Shown: positions 8,860 to 18,882 of the stretch, in pieces
How positions within the stretch are numbered: the stretch's first letter is position 1
Layout of the letters: the number at the start of each line of letters is the position of its first letter
Source: Candidatus Poribacteria bacterium
GTDB taxonomy: Bacteria; Poribacteria; WGA-4E; WGA-3G
Assembly: GCA_009839975.1 (NCBI GenBank)
Contig: VXOP01000190.1
Span: 1-35,608, forward strand
Direction: 5' to 3'
DNA length: 35,608 nucleotides
The notes under the pieces: generated by a model
Database searches by the model: none
Told to the model about the DNA's origin: nothing
The model's input: only the letters and a program-made list of their open reading frames with translations
Made by a program: the position numbers and the translations under genes

Positions 8860-10971
8860 ATGAAGAACCTAAAACCTGCGGCCATAAATGTTATTGCCAG
8901 TGACCCTACCGGGAACACATGGGCGTTACCAGAAGGCACAATTGTGCGATTTGGAACAGGGAGACTTGGCAGAGTGGCACGTTCACTTTCCCCCGATGGA
9001 AGGTATCTCGTCGTTGGCACTGGCGTAGGTCTATGGTGGTATGATGTTTCCACAATGTTGCCGATTTCATTATGGGAAACTGAACGCGGACTTATTAGTT
9101 CTCTCGACATTTCTCATGACGGTAGGAGGATTGTTACTTCTAACGCGGATGGTATCCTTAAGGTGATGGATGTTCAAAGTGGGGAGTGCGTTTATCAAAT
9201 GGAAAGACAAGATGCATTTGGTGGTATTGCCATTTCATCAAATGGTAAGCGCATTACTACTGCTGGCATAAATGGAATTGTTAAAGTTTTGGATGTTGAT
9301 CAAGGCATGTATGTCGCGCAGATGGATCGTGGGAAACACGAATGGAAGTCAAACGATATTTCTCAGCTTGAGTTTTCACCGGATGGTAACTTGCTTGCTG
9401 GCACAGCACAAAATCCTAAAATGTATTCACCTGACGACCAAATCCTCAATCCTGACACAGAAGGTGAGCAAACATACCTATGGAATCCAGAAACAGGAGA
9501 GGTAATTCTCAAGTTTGCCGGAAGAGAATTTATCTTTTCAACAGATAGTCGTTTACTGGCAATTGCATCTCCTGATGAGTCACAGGTCGCCAGTGATGCA
9601 AAACGTATTGACTGCTGTGTTTCTGTATGGGATGTGGTATCAAGAAAACGGATTGCCCACTTTACAGAACATGACGATTGGGTGCAGTCTATCACTTTTT
9701 CACCGTGTGGAAAATTCATCGCTTCATGTGATGAAACGATGCGAGTATGGGAACTGGCAACTGGTAAGCAAGAGATGGCGTATGAGAAGTGTTATGATTC
9801 CTTCTACTCCCCGGATGGTGTGTTATTTGGGTTTGTATTTCCTGACGATGATACGGTAGAGGTTTGGGACATGGATTCTCAGCAAAAAGTGCTGGAACTA
9901 CCTCAAAGTATTTATTCTGGATTAACAAAAAGTAGAGTTTTCGCCTACATGCAAGAGCATCAATTCCAAACCGCTGAAATGATTGCTAACAAACAAGCAG
10001 ATAGCATACAGAAGTCATTTCCAATAGAACATGGACTTTGTTTTTCCGTCCCAGATCCGCTGGTAGTGTGGGTAGATGATCGAACACTTGCGAGTGGTAG
10101 TCATGGGCAAGGTATCGTGTTATGGGATATCGTGGAAAAACAGGTTCGCAAAAGATTGATGAAAGATGAAGATATTCGTTCTTTTGATGTTTTGCCTGAC
10201 GGTAAAATGTTGGCTGCTTTGGCTATCTTTCTTCATGACACGACTAAAGTGTGGAATGTTCAAAACCCCGACAAACCTATCGCTGAGTTCAGAAAGCCTT
10301 CAGATTACTGGTGGGAACGTTATGAAGTGTTCTCCCCAACAGGCGAGTATCTTGCTGCAGGGGGTAACGATGGTTCAGTTTATGTCTGGAATTTACAGCA
10401 ACCTGATCATCCAACACTGCTCATCGGTCATACAGATCATATTTACTCGCTTGCATTTTCACCAGATGGAAAACGTTTGGTGACTGGTTCAGAAGACAAT
10501 AGTGCAAGACTCTGGGATGTAGAGTTAGGTGAGCAAATCACAATACTGCCTATGGATAAACACCACACCTCAATAAAAATAAAAGTATTGTTTTCGCCGT
10601 GTGGTAATTTGATTGCAGGTGGAATGAACCACGAAATCCGGTTGTGGTGTGCTGAAAAATTAACAACATTACGCATAATACCACAACCAGAGGACAGCAA
10701 ACGGACCCTTGCTCTTGCTTTTTCACCTTGTGGCAATTATCTCGCATCGGGAACTTGGTGGGAGAAGGGCATGCAAAAAATGGCTATTCGGTTATGGGAT
10801 GTCGCTACAGGCGAAAATATCCATACCTTCTGGGGACATAACTCAGATGTGCAATCGCTCGCTTTTTCACCGAATGGCAATATGCTGGCAAGTGGCAGTT
10901 TTGATGGTACTATCTTGGTGTGGGATGTAGACACCTGTTTAAGAAAAGAATCATACAATTTACAATTTTAG
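8860..10971 (+). CDS. WD40-repeat protein 2 (about 14 blades, subfamily B)
   Basis: Cap TWALPEGTIVRFGTGRLG; many LSPDG/FSPCG...WDV units; AAGGAG upstream of ATG. Confidence 0.93.
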   Translation: MKNLKPAAINVIASDPTGNTWALPEGTIVRFGTGRLGRVARSLSPDGRYLVVGTGVGLWWYDVSTMLPISLWETERGLISSLDISHDGRRIVTSNADGILKVMDVQSGECVYQMERQDAFGGIAISSNGKRITTAGINGIVKVLDVDQGMYVAQMDRGKHEWKSNDISQLEFSPDGNLLAGTAQNPKMYSPDDQILNPDTEGEQTYLWNPETGEVILKFAGREFIFSTDSRLLAIASPDESQVASDAKRIDCCVSVWDVVSRKRIAHFTEHDDWVQSITFSPCGKFIASCDETMRVWELATGKQEMAYEKCYDSFYSPDGVLFGFVFPDDDTVEVWDMDSQQKVLELPQSIYSGLTKSRVFAYMQEHQFQTAEMIANKQADSIQKSFPIEHGLCFSVPDPLVVWVDDRTLASGSHGQGIVLWDIVEKQVRKRLMKDEDIRSFDVLPDGKMLAALAIFLHDTTKVWNVQNPDKPIAEFRKPSDYWWERYEVFSPTGEYLAAGGNDGSVYVWNLQQPDHPTLLIGHTDHIYSLAFSPDGKRLVTGSEDNSARLWDVELGEQITILPMDKHHTSIKIKVLFSPCGNLIAGGMNHEIRLWCAEKLTTLRIIPQPEDSKRTLALAFSPCGNYLASGTWWEKGMQKMAIRLWDVATGENIHTFWGHNSDVQSLAFSPNGNMLASGSFDGTILVWDVDTCLRKESYNLQF

Positions 10972-11036
10972 GTTAAGGGAGTGCAAAATCAGTCTGTATA
11001 GACATCAATGATCAGTTGAAGGTAAAGGAATAACTT

Positions 11037-12827
11037 ATGCAACATGCACAACACTATACAAAATGGAACCTACCACATGGCGCAAAAGCCAGACTCGGCA
11101 AAGGTAGAATTAATAGATTACAATATTCTCCTGACGGTTCTCAATTTGCAGTTTTCAGTAGAATAGGGATTTGGATTTATGATGCATACACTAACAAAGA
11201 AGTAACGCTTTTGACACCAAATCAGTCTGCAAGAACAACTGAACTTAATGGTTCTTGGACAGGTAAAAGAATCCATCAAATAAACTGGGATCACCCATTC
11301 AGTGTTTCACTCTGGGATACACAAGTAGGCATACGAAATATCCCTTTAAAAGGTCCAACGGAGGAAATTCGTAGTATCGCACTCTCTCCAGATAGTAAGA
11401 CATTAGCATCTGGAGGCTATGACAATGCAGTCCGATTTTGGGACTGTCAAACTGGATCAATGATCTCAAGTGTTTTTAGACATTCATTGACAGTCTCAGC
11501 TTTAGCATTTTCAGCAGATTGTAGAATGCTCGCAACTGGAGGCTATGACAACACAATCCATATCTGGGATGTCAATAAATGTCAACATATTTCCACGCTT
11601 AATGAACCTGAGGAGGCAATCAACCACTTGGTTTTTTCTCCAAACGGTACTGTTCTTGCCTGCAATAGTGAGGACGGAATGCTCTGCTTATGGAACATAG
11701 CGACATCTAAGAAAATTACAACGCTAATGACGGAAAGCGTAGACTGTGGCAAATCGGTTTTTTCTCCTGACGGAACACGCATCGCATCAAATTGCGGCGA
11801 TCATTCTGTTAAGATTTGGAATGCTGACACTGGTAATGAACACCTTACGCTATTTGGACATAAAGACTTAATTGATGAAATTGAATTCTCTCCTGATAGT
11901 AAAACACTTGCCAGTGGCAGCGATGATGGCACAATCCGGTTTTGGGATACATTGAGTGGTACTGAAAAAGGTATGATCACTGGACACACAAAACGGACTG
12001 TTTATCTTGATTTTTCACCAGACGGAGCACATATCGCAAGCAGCAGCAGTGATAATACAATCCACTTTTGGGACTTGAACACCTATACTGAGTCTACACC
12101 TTTCGACTCACTGGATGACGAACTTGGCTTGATTGAGTTTTCATCAGATGGCACAATGTTCGCGAGCACCTCTTTTGAAAAGGTGTATATCTGGGATCTC
12201 AACACCTATACATTACACAAAGTTATTCCTACGGATAAAAAAGCAATTACTTCACTTAGATTCATCCCAGAAAGCACAATTCTTGCAGGAAGTGCCGATA
12301 ACACTATCTACTATTGGGATATTGATACGGGTGAACGATTAGCATCATCTACTGGACACTCAAGTTATATTCATGCAATCGATGTCGCGGATGATAGCAT
12401 CATACTTGCAAGTGCCAGTAGCGATGGAACCGTCCGGTTGTGGAATGCAAGAACAGGTCATCCGCTTAATATACTCAAAGGACACACCGGAGAAGTCTAC
12501 ACGTTAGCATTTTTCCCAAATAGCAGAACACTTGTTAGTGGAGGTTATGACGAGAGTATTCAAGTCTGGGATACGCTTACTTGTGAGCACATATTAACAA
12601 TGAATAGGACATCAAGCGTCTGTGCTTTAGCAGCATCACCTGATGGATACACAATAGCAAGTGGTGGTGACGATGGAAAAATCCAATTGTGGAACAGTCA
12701 AAACAGAAAACTACTTACCGTATTGGATGGAAATGGTGCTGATGTTGAAGCATTAACCTTCAGTCTTGACGGTAGAACACTTGCAAGTGGTGGGGTAAAT
12801 GGCACTATCCTTCTATGGGATGTTTAA
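11037..12827 (+). CDS. WD40-repeat protein 3 (about 14 blades, subfamily A)
   Basis: Cap YTKWNLPHGAKARLGKG; blades collinear with WD40 protein 1 (shared GTEKG.ITGH, TGHPL.IL.GHT). Confidence 0.93.
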   Translation: MQHAQHYTKWNLPHGAKARLGKGRINRLQYSPDGSQFAVFSRIGIWIYDAYTNKEVTLLTPNQSARTTELNGSWTGKRIHQINWDHPFSVSLWDTQVGIRNIPLKGPTEEIRSIALSPDSKTLASGGYDNAVRFWDCQTGSMISSVFRHSLTVSALAFSADCRMLATGGYDNTIHIWDVNKCQHISTLNEPEEAINHLVFSPNGTVLACNSEDGMLCLWNIATSKKITTLMTESVDCGKSVFSPDGTRIASNCGDHSVKIWNADTGNEHLTLFGHKDLIDEIEFSPDSKTLASGSDDGTIRFWDTLSGTEKGMITGHTKRTVYLDFSPDGAHIASSSSDNTIHFWDLNTYTESTPFDSLDDELGLIEFSSDGTMFASTSFEKVYIWDLNTYTLHKVIPTDKKAITSLRFIPESTILAGSADNTIYYWDIDTGERLASSTGHSSYIHAIDVADDSIILASASSDGTVRLWNARTGHPLNILKGHTGEVYTLAFFPNSRTLVSGGYDESIQVWDTLTCEHILTMNRTSSVCALAASPDGYTIASGGDDGKIQLWNSQNRKLLTVLDGNGADVEALTFSLDGRTLASGGVNGTILLWDV

Positions 12828-12871
12828 TCGTGTTTAATGTAGTTTTTCAAATCAAAAATGGAGTCCTGAAT

Positions 12872-14770
12872 ATGAAAATGATAAAACTGGTATTAGTCAC
12901 TCTGATGGTTATCCTAACATTCAGTCCAACTAAATCAGATGCAGAATTAATAGACCAGTGGACTTTACCGAAAGGTGCAATAGGTAGAATAGGTAAAGGC
13001 AGAGCATCTGAGGTTAAGTATTTTCCAGATGGAAACCGAATTGCAATTGCATGTTCAATCGGTGTCTGGATATATGATCTGCAAAAAGACGAAATAATAG
13101 ACCTACTCATCGGGCATACGAGACCCGTGAATTCAATAGAATTTAGTCCTGATGGTAAAACATTGGTCACTGCAAGTGATGATAACACAGCATCGTCATG
13201 GGATGCAGACACAGGACAACACAGAGCAAGTTTCATCGGTCATCGTGACGATGTGAATGATGTTTCCATCAGTTCAGATGGTAATATCCTGGCAACCGCA
13301 AGCGATGATGATACTGTAAGACTATGGGATCTGAACACTGGTGAATTTATTACAGTGCTTGGTGGAGGACACACCGATAATATACATGCTTTGATGTTTT
13401 CACCCGATGGTAAAGTAATTGTTAGCGGTTCATACCGTTTTGGGAATACTGTCTGTTTCTGGGATGTTAACGCAGCAAAATTGATTAGAGCCGTCAATGA
13501 TGAAGAACATGGTGTGGTGAATGTTGAAACAGTTGCATGTCTCCCAACAGGAAGTATCTTCGCAACAGGTAGCCGTGGAAAAATCTGTATTTGGGATGGA
13601 CGTATTGGGGAACTCATTCAGACCTATAAAATTGAAAGTAGGTTGGACAGTGTCTACGCACTTGCTTTTGCACCAGATGGAAAAACACTCGCAAGCGGAT
13701 TAGATAACAATTCAATCTGTATATGGGATGTTTCAACGACAAAGTTAATTAAGAAACTCAAAACAGAGAGGACAATAATCTCTGTGACATATTCACCGGA
13801 CGGAAAAACATTAATCAGTGTGAGAGATGATGGGATAATACAAATTTGGGATGTCGCTTCTGATAGAAAAACGAAGATCATAGATGATTTTACATCAAAT
13901 GTATATTCGGTTACATACTCTCACGATGGTAAAACGTTGGTAAGTGGCAACTTCAATAGTATCAATTTCTGGGATCCAATCACAGGTGAACAACGGAAAA
14001 CAATATCTGGTCTCTTTGGACGAGTTGAATCTGTTAAGTTTACGCCAGATGGAAAAACACTCGCAAGTGGTGATGCACAATTCGGTCGACTCTGGGATGT
14101 AGAATCTGGAAAATTCTTGGTTTCATTTGCTAAACATTCCGGTCAGATATTTGATGTAGCCATTTCAACTGATGGTAGTATATATGCGACAGCAAGCATG
14201 GACCATTCTGTGGGTATATGGGAAACGCGAAAAATTCAACAGAGCATAATTGGAGTGCGACTCAATAAACTTTCTGAACATGACGATTATGCACATGGTG
14301 TGGACTTTTCGCCTGATGGCAGTATCCTTGTAGGTGGCTGCAATGACAACACCGTGCGTGTATGGGATGTCAAAACCGGCCGACTCCTAAACACACTTGA
14401 AGCACATAATCGCGGGGTCTACGCTATTGCGTTCGCGCCTGACGGTAAAACTTTTGCAAGTGGTGCTTATGACGGTTCAGTCTGTATATGGGATACTAAA
14501 ACACAGCAACTCTTGGAGACTTTCAAAGGACATACACGCAAGATTCAAACTTTAACTTATTCACCAGATGGTCAAGTCCTTGCATTTGGAAATGATGATA
14601 TCGTTTATATCTGGGATTTATCCACCGGACAGAATATCAATTCTTTTATTGGACATACGAATCTGATCACCGGATTATCCTTCTCACCTGATGGAAAGAC
14701 AATCGCAAGTGCGTGCCGTGATGGCACCATACTACTGTGGGATTTAAAAACATTGGTAGAAAATCGGTAA
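12872..14770 (+). CDS. WD40-repeat protein 4 with N-terminal signal peptide (about 14 blades, subfamily A)
   Basis: MKMIKLVLVTLMVILTFSPTKSDAELIDQWTLPKGAIGRIGKG. ATG at 12872 is preceded by GGAG and preferred over 12815, which overlaps the previous gene. Confidence 0.9.
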   Translation: MKMIKLVLVTLMVILTFSPTKSDAELIDQWTLPKGAIGRIGKGRASEVKYFPDGNRIAIACSIGVWIYDLQKDEIIDLLIGHTRPVNSIEFSPDGKTLVTASDDNTASSWDADTGQHRASFIGHRDDVNDVSISSDGNILATASDDDTVRLWDLNTGEFITVLGGGHTDNIHALMFSPDGKVIVSGSYRFGNTVCFWDVNAAKLIRAVNDEEHGVVNVETVACLPTGSIFATGSRGKICIWDGRIGELIQTYKIESRLDSVYALAFAPDGKTLASGLDNNSICIWDVSTTKLIKKLKTERTIISVTYSPDGKTLISVRDDGIIQIWDVASDRKTKIIDDFTSNVYSVTYSHDGKTLVSGNFNSINFWDPITGEQRKTISGLFGRVESVKFTPDGKTLASGDAQFGRLWDVESGKFLVSFAKHSGQIFDVAISTDGSIYATASMDHSVGIWETRKIQQSIIGVRLNKLSEHDDYAHGVDFSPDGSILVGGCNDNTVRVWDVKTGRLLNTLEAHNRGVYAIAFAPDGKTFASGAYDGSVCIWDTKTQQLLETFKGHTRKIQTLTYSPDGQVLAFGNDDIVYIWDLSTGQNINSFIGHTNLITGLSFSPDGKTIASACRDGTILLWDLKTLVENR

Positions 14771-14817
14771 TTTCGCGATATGTAATCCTATAATTCCGTG
14801 GGTGTATAGAAACATAA

Positions 14818-16818
14818 ATGGAACACAGAAACGACCAACCTCTTTCAACATTTAGAGCTAACGAAATTAATTTTACAACCTGGGCACTCTCAGATGGAGC
14901 GATAGCACGTTTAGGACGCGGTCTTGTCAATGATATCGCTTTCTCACCTGATATGCAGTACCTTGCTGTTGCAACATACATAGGCATCTGGATTTATGCA
15001 TTGCCAAAATTGACACCAATAGCACTATGGGATACCGAAAACGGACATTCTGAATCCGTTTCATTTTCCCCTGATAGTCGTTGGCTTGCGTCTTACAGTG
15101 AAAATGAAGAAACCATAAAGGTCTGGGATGTCAACAGCGGGGTTTGCATTGCACACATGGAAGATTCATATCAACCTGATGGCTCCAAACCAATCTTTAC
15201 AACAGATAGTCAGTATCTTTTTAACAGAACTTTTCAATGGTGCACAGAGACCGGTGAAATACACAACGAAACAGATCTTTGGCACCCACATCCTAACAAT
15301 GCCGCTACACACTTTACTCTTTCTTCTGATGGAAGTTTAGTAATAGGAGAAAGATTTAACCATCAGAACGACCATACAGCAGTCGTTGTCTGGGATGTTA
15401 AGACAGGAGAACAAATCGCAGTTCTAAGTGAAAATAGTGAGGATCACACACTATTTTGGTGGAATCCTTGCTTTTCCCCCTGTATGCACTTCCTTGCTGC
15501 ATCTGATGCTGAAAATAAAATCAGTGTATGGGAACTTCAAAACGGAACTTTAGTAAATACTTATACAGACTTCAAAGACGCTATGTTGTATCCTTACTAT
15601 TTACAAAATGGTGATTTGATTACTGCAGCAATACTTCCACAGAAAGTAGAAATATGGAACGCAGAAAAGAACGAAATAATTGATCAGTTCAAAATTAACA
15701 ATAAATACATTAACCGACACATTGTCCGTTTTTCCGATGATGGAACACAACTTGCAGTATCAGTTCCTAACGAACTCACACTATGGACCAAAGGGAAAAA
15801 AAACTGTCATTCTCTCCTGAGACTCAATGGACATACAGATACCGCCGATTCACTTGCATTTTCGGCTGGTGGAAAAACTCTGGCGGCAGGATATTGGGAT
15901 TCAAACGTCATATTGTGGGATATAGCGAGACAACGTGCTATCCGACCTAATGGAGAGGAACTGCAAGGAACCGCACACGCTGTTTATCTGTCAGCAAATG
16001 GTAGGTTCATCGCTACGGGTGGGGATGATAAAGATGTTCTGTGGATATCGGAGATTGAAAAACCACAACCGGTCGCAGAGCTTACTGAAGAATGGATAGG
16101 TGTTCGTCAACCAAGAGCATACTCACATGACTTAAATAGATTGGCATGTGCCGCTGAATACTTTAATATTCACATCTGGGAGTATAAGACTTTAGAAGAT
16201 GGAGATAAGAATACAGGAAGTTGGGATAAACATTCAACACTAACAGGACATAGCAGTTATATACGAGGAATGGCATTTAGCCCGGATGGCAAAAAACTCG
16301 TCAGTATATCTGCAGGGATGAGTGGTCAGGAATCAAGAGATGCAAGATTGTGGGATATTGACACCGATATGCAGATTGCCGAATTAGCATTACCTACATT
16401 CAAAAATCCAGCGAAAATCTATCGTGAATGGGATGTCGGTATCACATTTTCACCGTGTGGTGATTTAATTGCTGGAGGACAATGCGGAGAAATTATTTTA
16501 TGGAGTGCAATAGATGGTGAAACAGTCATGACAATTCCACAACCCAAAGACAGTCAAAGACCTATCACCTTACGCTTTTCACCGTGTGGAAACTATTTAG
16601 CATCTGGTGCTTGGTGGCAACCAGGGCTAAAACTTGTTTCTATACGCTTGTGGGAGATTGCAAGTCAAAAAAATATCGCTACTTTCTGGGGCCATACGAC
16701 AGATGTTCAGGATTTACAATTCTCACCAGACGGTTCCATACTCGCAAGTGCGGGACACGACGGCGTTATATATCTGTGGGACTTAAAACCTTATCTACAA
16801 GAAGTAGGAAAAGATTAA
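14818..16818 (+). CDS. WD40-repeat protein 5 (about 14 blades, subfamily B)
   Basis: Cap TWALSDGAIARLGRG; C-terminal FSPCGNYLASGAWWQPG...IRLWEIAS..NIATFWGH shared with protein 2. Stop overlaps the next start (TAATG). Confidence 0.92.
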   Translation: MEHRNDQPLSTFRANEINFTTWALSDGAIARLGRGLVNDIAFSPDMQYLAVATYIGIWIYALPKLTPIALWDTENGHSESVSFSPDSRWLASYSENEETIKVWDVNSGVCIAHMEDSYQPDGSKPIFTTDSQYLFNRTFQWCTETGEIHNETDLWHPHPNNAATHFTLSSDGSLVIGERFNHQNDHTAVVVWDVKTGEQIAVLSENSEDHTLFWWNPCFSPCMHFLAASDAENKISVWELQNGTLVNTYTDFKDAMLYPYYLQNGDLITAAILPQKVEIWNAEKNEIIDQFKINNKYINRHIVRFSDDGTQLAVSVPNELTLWTKGKKNCHSLLRLNGHTDTADSLAFSAGGKTLAAGYWDSNVILWDIARQRAIRPNGEELQGTAHAVYLSANGRFIATGGDDKDVLWISEIEKPQPVAELTEEWIGVRQPRAYSHDLNRLACAAEYFNIHIWEYKTLEDGDKNTGSWDKHSTLTGHSSYIRGMAFSPDGKKLVSISAGMSGQESRDARLWDIDTDMQIAELALPTFKNPAKIYREWDVGITFSPCGDLIAGGQCGEIILWSAIDGETVMTIPQPKDSQRPITLRFSPCGNYLASGAWWQPGLKLVSIRLWEIASQKNIATFWGHTTDVQDLQFSPDGSILASAGHDGVIYLWDLKPYLQEVGKD

Positions 16819-18770
16819 TGGAAAAGAAAAAATCAGAAATTTCGATCCAAGAAAACATTAACAACGAAGATGCACCAACCTGGGCACTCCCAGATGGAGC
16901 AATAGCACGCTTAGGTCGTGGATGCGAACCTAATATGGCTTTCTCACCCGATGGACGATTCATCGGAATCGGTACACTCATAGGAATCTGGTTGTATGAT
17001 CAAGAAACACTATCACCTATAGCACTCTGGGAAACAGAAGAAGGTGTGGTGGTAAGTATTGCTTTTTCTTATGATGGAAAATGGATCGCCGCAAGTAATA
17101 CTAACAATATTCTGAAAGTATTGAATTTAGAGAATGGTGACTGTTTGGCAAAAGTAAAAACGGATGATTTTATCACTGAACTCGCCATTTCACAGGATAA
17201 TTGCTATATTGCTGGTGCCTATGCACGCTCTTCTGCAGTTGAAGTATGGGAGACAGAAACCTGTAAACCAATTGCAACACTCTATGCAGATACTGATTCT
17301 GATGGTTTCTATAGACCTATCCTTTTCTCTCCAGATTCCAAACTGATAGTTTCTACATATCGAACTGAAGAAACACATGATGAGGATGCAATCGCGGTGT
17401 GGAATGTAGAAAATGGACAACAAGTAGCATCACTAACCAATCATACCAGTTGGGTCTCATCGCTCAGTTTTTCACCGTGTGGTCAGTTTCTTGCATCTGG
17501 CGGTGAAGATGGAACAGTTTATGTGTGGGATGTGAATACTTGGAAACCTATCAAAGAATACACCAGTTTTGGTCATGTATATCGTATCATTCCTTCCTAT
17601 ACACCCGATGGAATTCTCCGTACAGTTATCATTACTTATGACGACACCAATCCAACAACAATCACTGTTTGCAATTTGGAATCTGGTGAAGAACTATATA
17701 GAGACCATATCTGGGGAAGTACTGTGGAATTTTCGTCCGCTTATGACTGGGGAAACAGAGTAACATTTTCAAACGGCTCGGAACTTGCCTATGAATGTAG
17801 ACACGAATTTATTAACGTATGGACTTCTAATCATCCATACAAACGTCAGTTTACACATTCCCCAATTTCGTTCCCAACATCGGGCGTATTTTCAGATGAT
17901 GGAAAGACTTTAGCAATTGAACATCATCAGGAATGTGCTATCCTATGGGACATAGCAACAAAACGTTCCCGTCCTGCAATTAGAGAGGAATCAGCAGGAA
18001 AAAACCAGTTTCTATATAAATGCAGCAATGACAAACTATACGCCGCAAGCATCAAAGATGATACAGTCACCCTCTGGGATACTGATGGTGACTGCAAACC
18101 ACTCTTCAAAGGTACAGATCGAGAATACTGGGGTGCTATACCTGCGATGGATTTAACGGGTAGCTTCTTTGCTTATACTGGTGAAGAAGGAAAAATAATA
18201 GTATGGGATGTACAAAACAAGACACAACTTTTTGAATTTACACACCCTATTGAAATAGAAGATAATGACGATGAAGACGATGGGGACAGAGTTGGCGAGT
18301 TAAAATTCAATCATGATGGAAGCCTACTTGCAAGCGAAACCCGGTATGGTAATATCATACTGTGGGACATGAAAACTGGCGAAAAAATAAAGACTCTCAC
18401 AAGAGATAGTCTATCATCTGGAAAATACTTCCCAGACAAAGAGGAAGATAACACCAAGTCTGAATGTGACTGGACACGATTTGAGACACATCTAAATGTT
18501 CCAATAACTGAAGATATTGGTCAAGTTATCGCATGGGAGTTTTCTACCTGTGAAAAATACTTAGCAGCAGCTGCCTGCTGGAAAGAAGCATCGAACCAGT
18601 TGGCAATCTATCTGTGGGAAGTAGAAACAGGCAGAACATTGACCACATTTTGGGGACACCCAATATTTATACAAGCACTCACTTTCTCATCAGATAACAA
18701 ACTTTTAGCGAGTATAGGTAAAGACGGTTCTATACTGCTATGGGATCTTTCACCATTCATTGACAACTGA
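16818..18770 (+). CDS. WD40-repeat protein 6 (about 13 recognisable blades, subfamily B)
   Basis: Cap TWALPDGAIARLGRG. Start ATG 16818 overlaps the upstream stop. The ORF-track start at 16584 lies inside the previous gene and is rejected. Confidence 0.92.
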   Translation: MEKKKSEISIQENINNEDAPTWALPDGAIARLGRGCEPNMAFSPDGRFIGIGTLIGIWLYDQETLSPIALWETEEGVVVSIAFSYDGKWIAASNTNNILKVLNLENGDCLAKVKTDDFITELAISQDNCYIAGAYARSSAVEVWETETCKPIATLYADTDSDGFYRPILFSPDSKLIVSTYRTEETHDEDAIAVWNVENGQQVASLTNHTSWVSSLSFSPCGQFLASGGEDGTVYVWDVNTWKPIKEYTSFGHVYRIIPSYTPDGILRTVIITYDDTNPTTITVCNLESGEELYRDHIWGSTVEFSSAYDWGNRVTFSNGSELAYECRHEFINVWTSNHPYKRQFTHSPISFPTSGVFSDDGKTLAIEHHQECAILWDIATKRSRPAIREESAGKNQFLYKCSNDKLYAASIKDDTVTLWDTDGDCKPLFKGTDREYWGAIPAMDLTGSFFAYTGEEGKIIVWDVQNKTQLFEFTHPIEIEDNDDEDDGDRVGELKFNHDGSLLASETRYGNIILWDMKTGEKIKTLTRDSLSSGKYFPDKEEDNTKSECDWTRFETHLNVPITEDIGQVIAWEFSTCEKYLAAAACWKEASNQLAIYLWEVETGRTLTTFWGHPIFIQALTFSSDNKLLASIGKDGSILLWDLSPFIDN

Positions 18771-18882
18771 CAACTAATTAATCATATTGCAAATATCCAA
18801 CAAAGCTGCTATTATTGCATGTATATTTGGGGAACCTTACATCGTGTTACGGCTAATATGGCATTTCTATAAGGAGCGAGCA

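Noticed and set aside
9272-9505. Alternative-frame ORFs inside WD40 genes (e.g. 9272-9505, 9515-9859, 10166-10483)
   Set aside because: Translations are shifted-frame versions of repeats with no independent RBS; the main frame is continuous.
16584-16817. 78-residue N-terminal extension of WD40 protein 6
   Set aside because: Lies entirely within the coding region of protein 5 in another frame; ATG 16818 overlaps the stop and precedes the conserved cap.
6975-18770. Reading the WD40 cluster as a NACHT/STAND-WD40 antiphage system
   Set aside because: No P-loop NTPase, TIR, protease or other effector motif was seen in these genes or next to them.
6975-18770. Repeated DNA in the WD40 genes as a CRISPR or satellite array
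   Set aside because: Periodicity is about 126 bp, in-frame and degenerate, fully explained by WD40 blades.
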